Shown: one piece after another, positions 62,794 through 64,000 of the stretch
How positions within the stretch are numbered: position 1 is the stretch's first letter
Layout: each line of letters starts with the position of its first letter
Assembly: GCF_900114995.1 (NCBI RefSeq)
Contig: NZ_FOUX01000006.1
Span: 558,001 to 622,000, forward strand
DNA length: 64,000 bases
Direction of reading: 5' to 3'
DNA from: Chitinophaga sp. YR627
Lineage (GTDB): Bacteria > Bacteroidota > Bacteroidia > Chitinophagales > Chitinophagaceae
Position numbers and translations under genes: made by a program
Notes under the pieces: generated by a model
The model's input: only the letters and a program-made list of their open reading frames with translations
What the model was told of the DNA's origin: nothing
Database searches by the model: none

Positions 62794-63789
62794 ATGAAAA
62801 AGTTTCTGGAGAATGTAGGCGGGGCAATCACCTTAATCGTGAGTGCAGCTATAATTTGGCACGCAAAAATAATTTTGTTCAATAGTGATTTGTTAAAGGT
62901 GGTAGCTCCATTTAAGGTTACACCAGTTATTGGTTATACATGGGGAGATGAATTAGACGATAGTCCCCGTTATTTTTGGAATAACACAGCCGCTAAGTGG
63001 CATCCAGGGTATAGAGTACCTGGCTTTCAAATGGTGAGTAATGAGAAAGTTGGTAGTTTTTCAGCCTTACCTGGTTATAAATTTACGTCAAAGGACCCCA
63101 ACGATTTTACAACTGTATGGACACAGGGACAGAAGCACCCTATCCAGCAGGCCACTTCTTCTATAGATGAAGGCTCGTGGAATCCAAATCCTGGCTACAA
63201 GTTTCTAAATAATGCATCAGGTGACTCCGTAACAGTCTGGACACCTGGATTACTTCATCCAGACGCGAAAGTGATCTCATCTTACCTTGAAAATAAATGG
63301 AATGCATTTCCTGAATATACGTTTATAGGTGACGAATCGTTCGCCGTCTCCTGGGATCCCGAAAAAGCCTATATGGACTATAAGGTGATTTCTTCGTCAA
63401 CGAAGGACGATTACTATGCATTCCCTGGTTATGAATTTCTCGATGATCAGAATAACCTGCATGTTGTGTGGAAGCCGGGAATCCGTAATTTTTTTGATCC
63501 ACAGAAAATAGCCGGCGATGTAGAAGGTGAATGGATAACTGACTATGATTACACCCCTCCCAATAACAGGGCGAGTGGATTTTGGAAAGCGGTTAGTTTT
63601 CTTATTGTAGGGGGCTTGAATCATAAATTAGAGAATGCTATTGGCGCTAACCCAATTTCGGAAGGAGTTAACCATGTGGCAATGGACCAATTTTTGGATG
63701 GCCTGGGACAGTTGATTACAAATAGTGATGATGATCCAGTTTATAAAATAAAGCCTGTAAAAAAGCATTTAATCTGGAAGAATAACTAG
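62794..63789 (+). CDS. Membrane-anchored protein with four ~39-residue repeats
   Basis: A 331-residue protein. The N-terminus has one hydrophobic helix (about residues 8-28, GGAITLIVSAAIIWHAKIIL) with no cleavage site. Residues 83-236 hold four tandem units of about 39 residues with the pattern (S/W)xxxPGYxF...VWxPGxxHP...vxSS: GSFSALPGYKF, GSWNPNPGYKF, NKWNAFPEYTF and DYYAFPGYEF. A weaker fifth unit may precede them (residues 45-80, HPGYRVPGF). A second hydrophobic stretch lies at 264-275. No family is recognised; the Trp/Pro/Tyr-rich units suggest a beta repeat for binding. The next gene, 115 bases on, encodes a DUF262 protein. Confidence 0.6.
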   Translation: MKKFLENVGGAITLIVSAAIIWHAKIILFNSDLLKVVAPFKVTPVIGYTWGDELDDSPRYFWNNTAAKWHPGYRVPGFQMVSNEKVGSFSALPGYKFTSKDPNDFTTVWTQGQKHPIQQATSSIDEGSWNPNPGYKFLNNASGDSVTVWTPGLLHPDAKVISSYLENKWNAFPEYTFIGDESFAVSWDPEKAYMDYKVISSSTKDDYYAFPGYEFLDDQNNLHVVWKPGIRNFFDPQKIAGDVEGEWITDYDYTPPNNRASGFWKAVSFLIVGGLNHKLENAIGANPISEGVNHVAMDQFLDGLGQLITNSDDDPVYKIKPVKKHLIWKNN

Positions 63790-63904
63790 ATAAAAAGAGA
63801 TCGCCTCTGGGATGGGGGCCTCACATATATGGCAAAAGAAAGCTCAAATAAATAGCAGACTAAAACTGTATCTTGTTGTGCAGATAATTCTTAAACGTAT
63901 CAAT

Positions 63905-64000
63905 ATGTCGGATTCTAAATTACAATCTCTTACCGAAATTTTTAACCAGAAATTCTTTCGTATTCCCGATTTTCAACGTGGCTATTCCTGGGAAGAGCCG
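63905..64000 (+). CDS. DUF262 (GmrSD/ParB-like) protein, 5' end only
   Basis: Thirty-two codons before the window edge: MSDSKLQSLTEIFNQKFFRI then PDFQRGYSWEEP. The segment F-R-I-P-D-F-Q-R-G-Y-S-W is the N-terminal signature of DUF262, a ParB/sulfiredoxin-like nuclease-associated domain found in GmrSD type IV restriction enzymes, BrxU and other phage-defence proteins, usually followed by DUF1524 (HNH). The rest of the protein lies outside, so a defence role cannot be confirmed. Confidence 0.75.
   Translation, partial: MSDSKLQSLTEIFNQKFFRIPDFQRGYSWEEP

Overview
The window reads as chromosome of a Bacteroidota bacterium, most likely a Chitinophagaceae member close to Chitinophaga (genus is inference). 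Reasons: promoters of the TTG-N19-TAnnTTTG type, ECF sigma / FecR (DUF4974) / TonB-receptor sets, CxxC-free lipoboxes in typical Bacteroidota lipoproteins, DUF2911, M60 and HxlR families, and almost no Shine-Dalgarno sequences. No tRNA, rRNA, CRISPR array or transposase was seen.

Layout. 1-2.2 kb: the 5' part of an old-yellow-enzyme gene and a trypsin-fold protease. 2.25-12.2 kb: an Lrp-type regulator divergent from a seven-gene operon that forms a complete reductive pyrimidine catabolic pathway: NCS1 uptake, PreT/PreA (dihydropyrimidine dehydrogenase), dihydropyrimidinase, beta-ureidopropionase, beta-amino acid aminotransferase and (methyl)malonate semialdehyde dehydrogenase. The block is bracketed by two related long inverted repeats. 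12.4-19.9 kb: a Tat-exported phosphocholine-type phospholipase C behind an Oar-like TonB receptor, FecR anti-sigma and ECF sigma. 20-31.7 kb: mixed housekeeping and surface genes (DinB, Tag glycosylase, HxlR, MBL hydrolase, class D beta-lactamase, TPR histidine kinase, two lipoproteins). 31.7-45.8 kb: FAD monooxygenase/MFS pair, Crp regulator, a tiny membrane protein under a long hairpin, Kup potassium transporter, a retropepsin-like protease, S41 peptidase, small alarmone-hydrolase-like HD protein, AraC/SDR operon, a chimeric AraC/membrane-protein pseudogene and a DUF2911 protein.

46.0-49.9 kb is visibly AT-richer and looks accessory: two exported transglutaminase-fold paralogues, the second of which carries an Rhs-core end (DPDG) and a C-terminal L,D-transpeptidase-like (Tlde1/DUF2778-like) domain, followed with a 1-nt overlap by a small exported protein. 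I read this as a polymorphic toxin/immunity module with an unusual, YD-repeat-free carrier, and it is the best candidate for a novel system in the window. 49.9-61 kb: M60 peptidase, a frameshifted TPR protein, class 3 lipase, thioredoxin, serine hydrolase, a two-component system whose kinase is frameshifted, and a beta-propeller lipoprotein ending at a 50-bp perfect palindrome. 61-64 kb is again AT-rich: a decayed gene, a papain-like exported protein with a small partner, a membrane protein with four ~39-residue repeats, and the start of a DUF262 (GmrSD-like) gene.

At least four genes are broken by stop, frameshift or fusion (43.5, 53.3, 59.5 and 61.1 kb). The single-base frameshifts could be sequencing errors.
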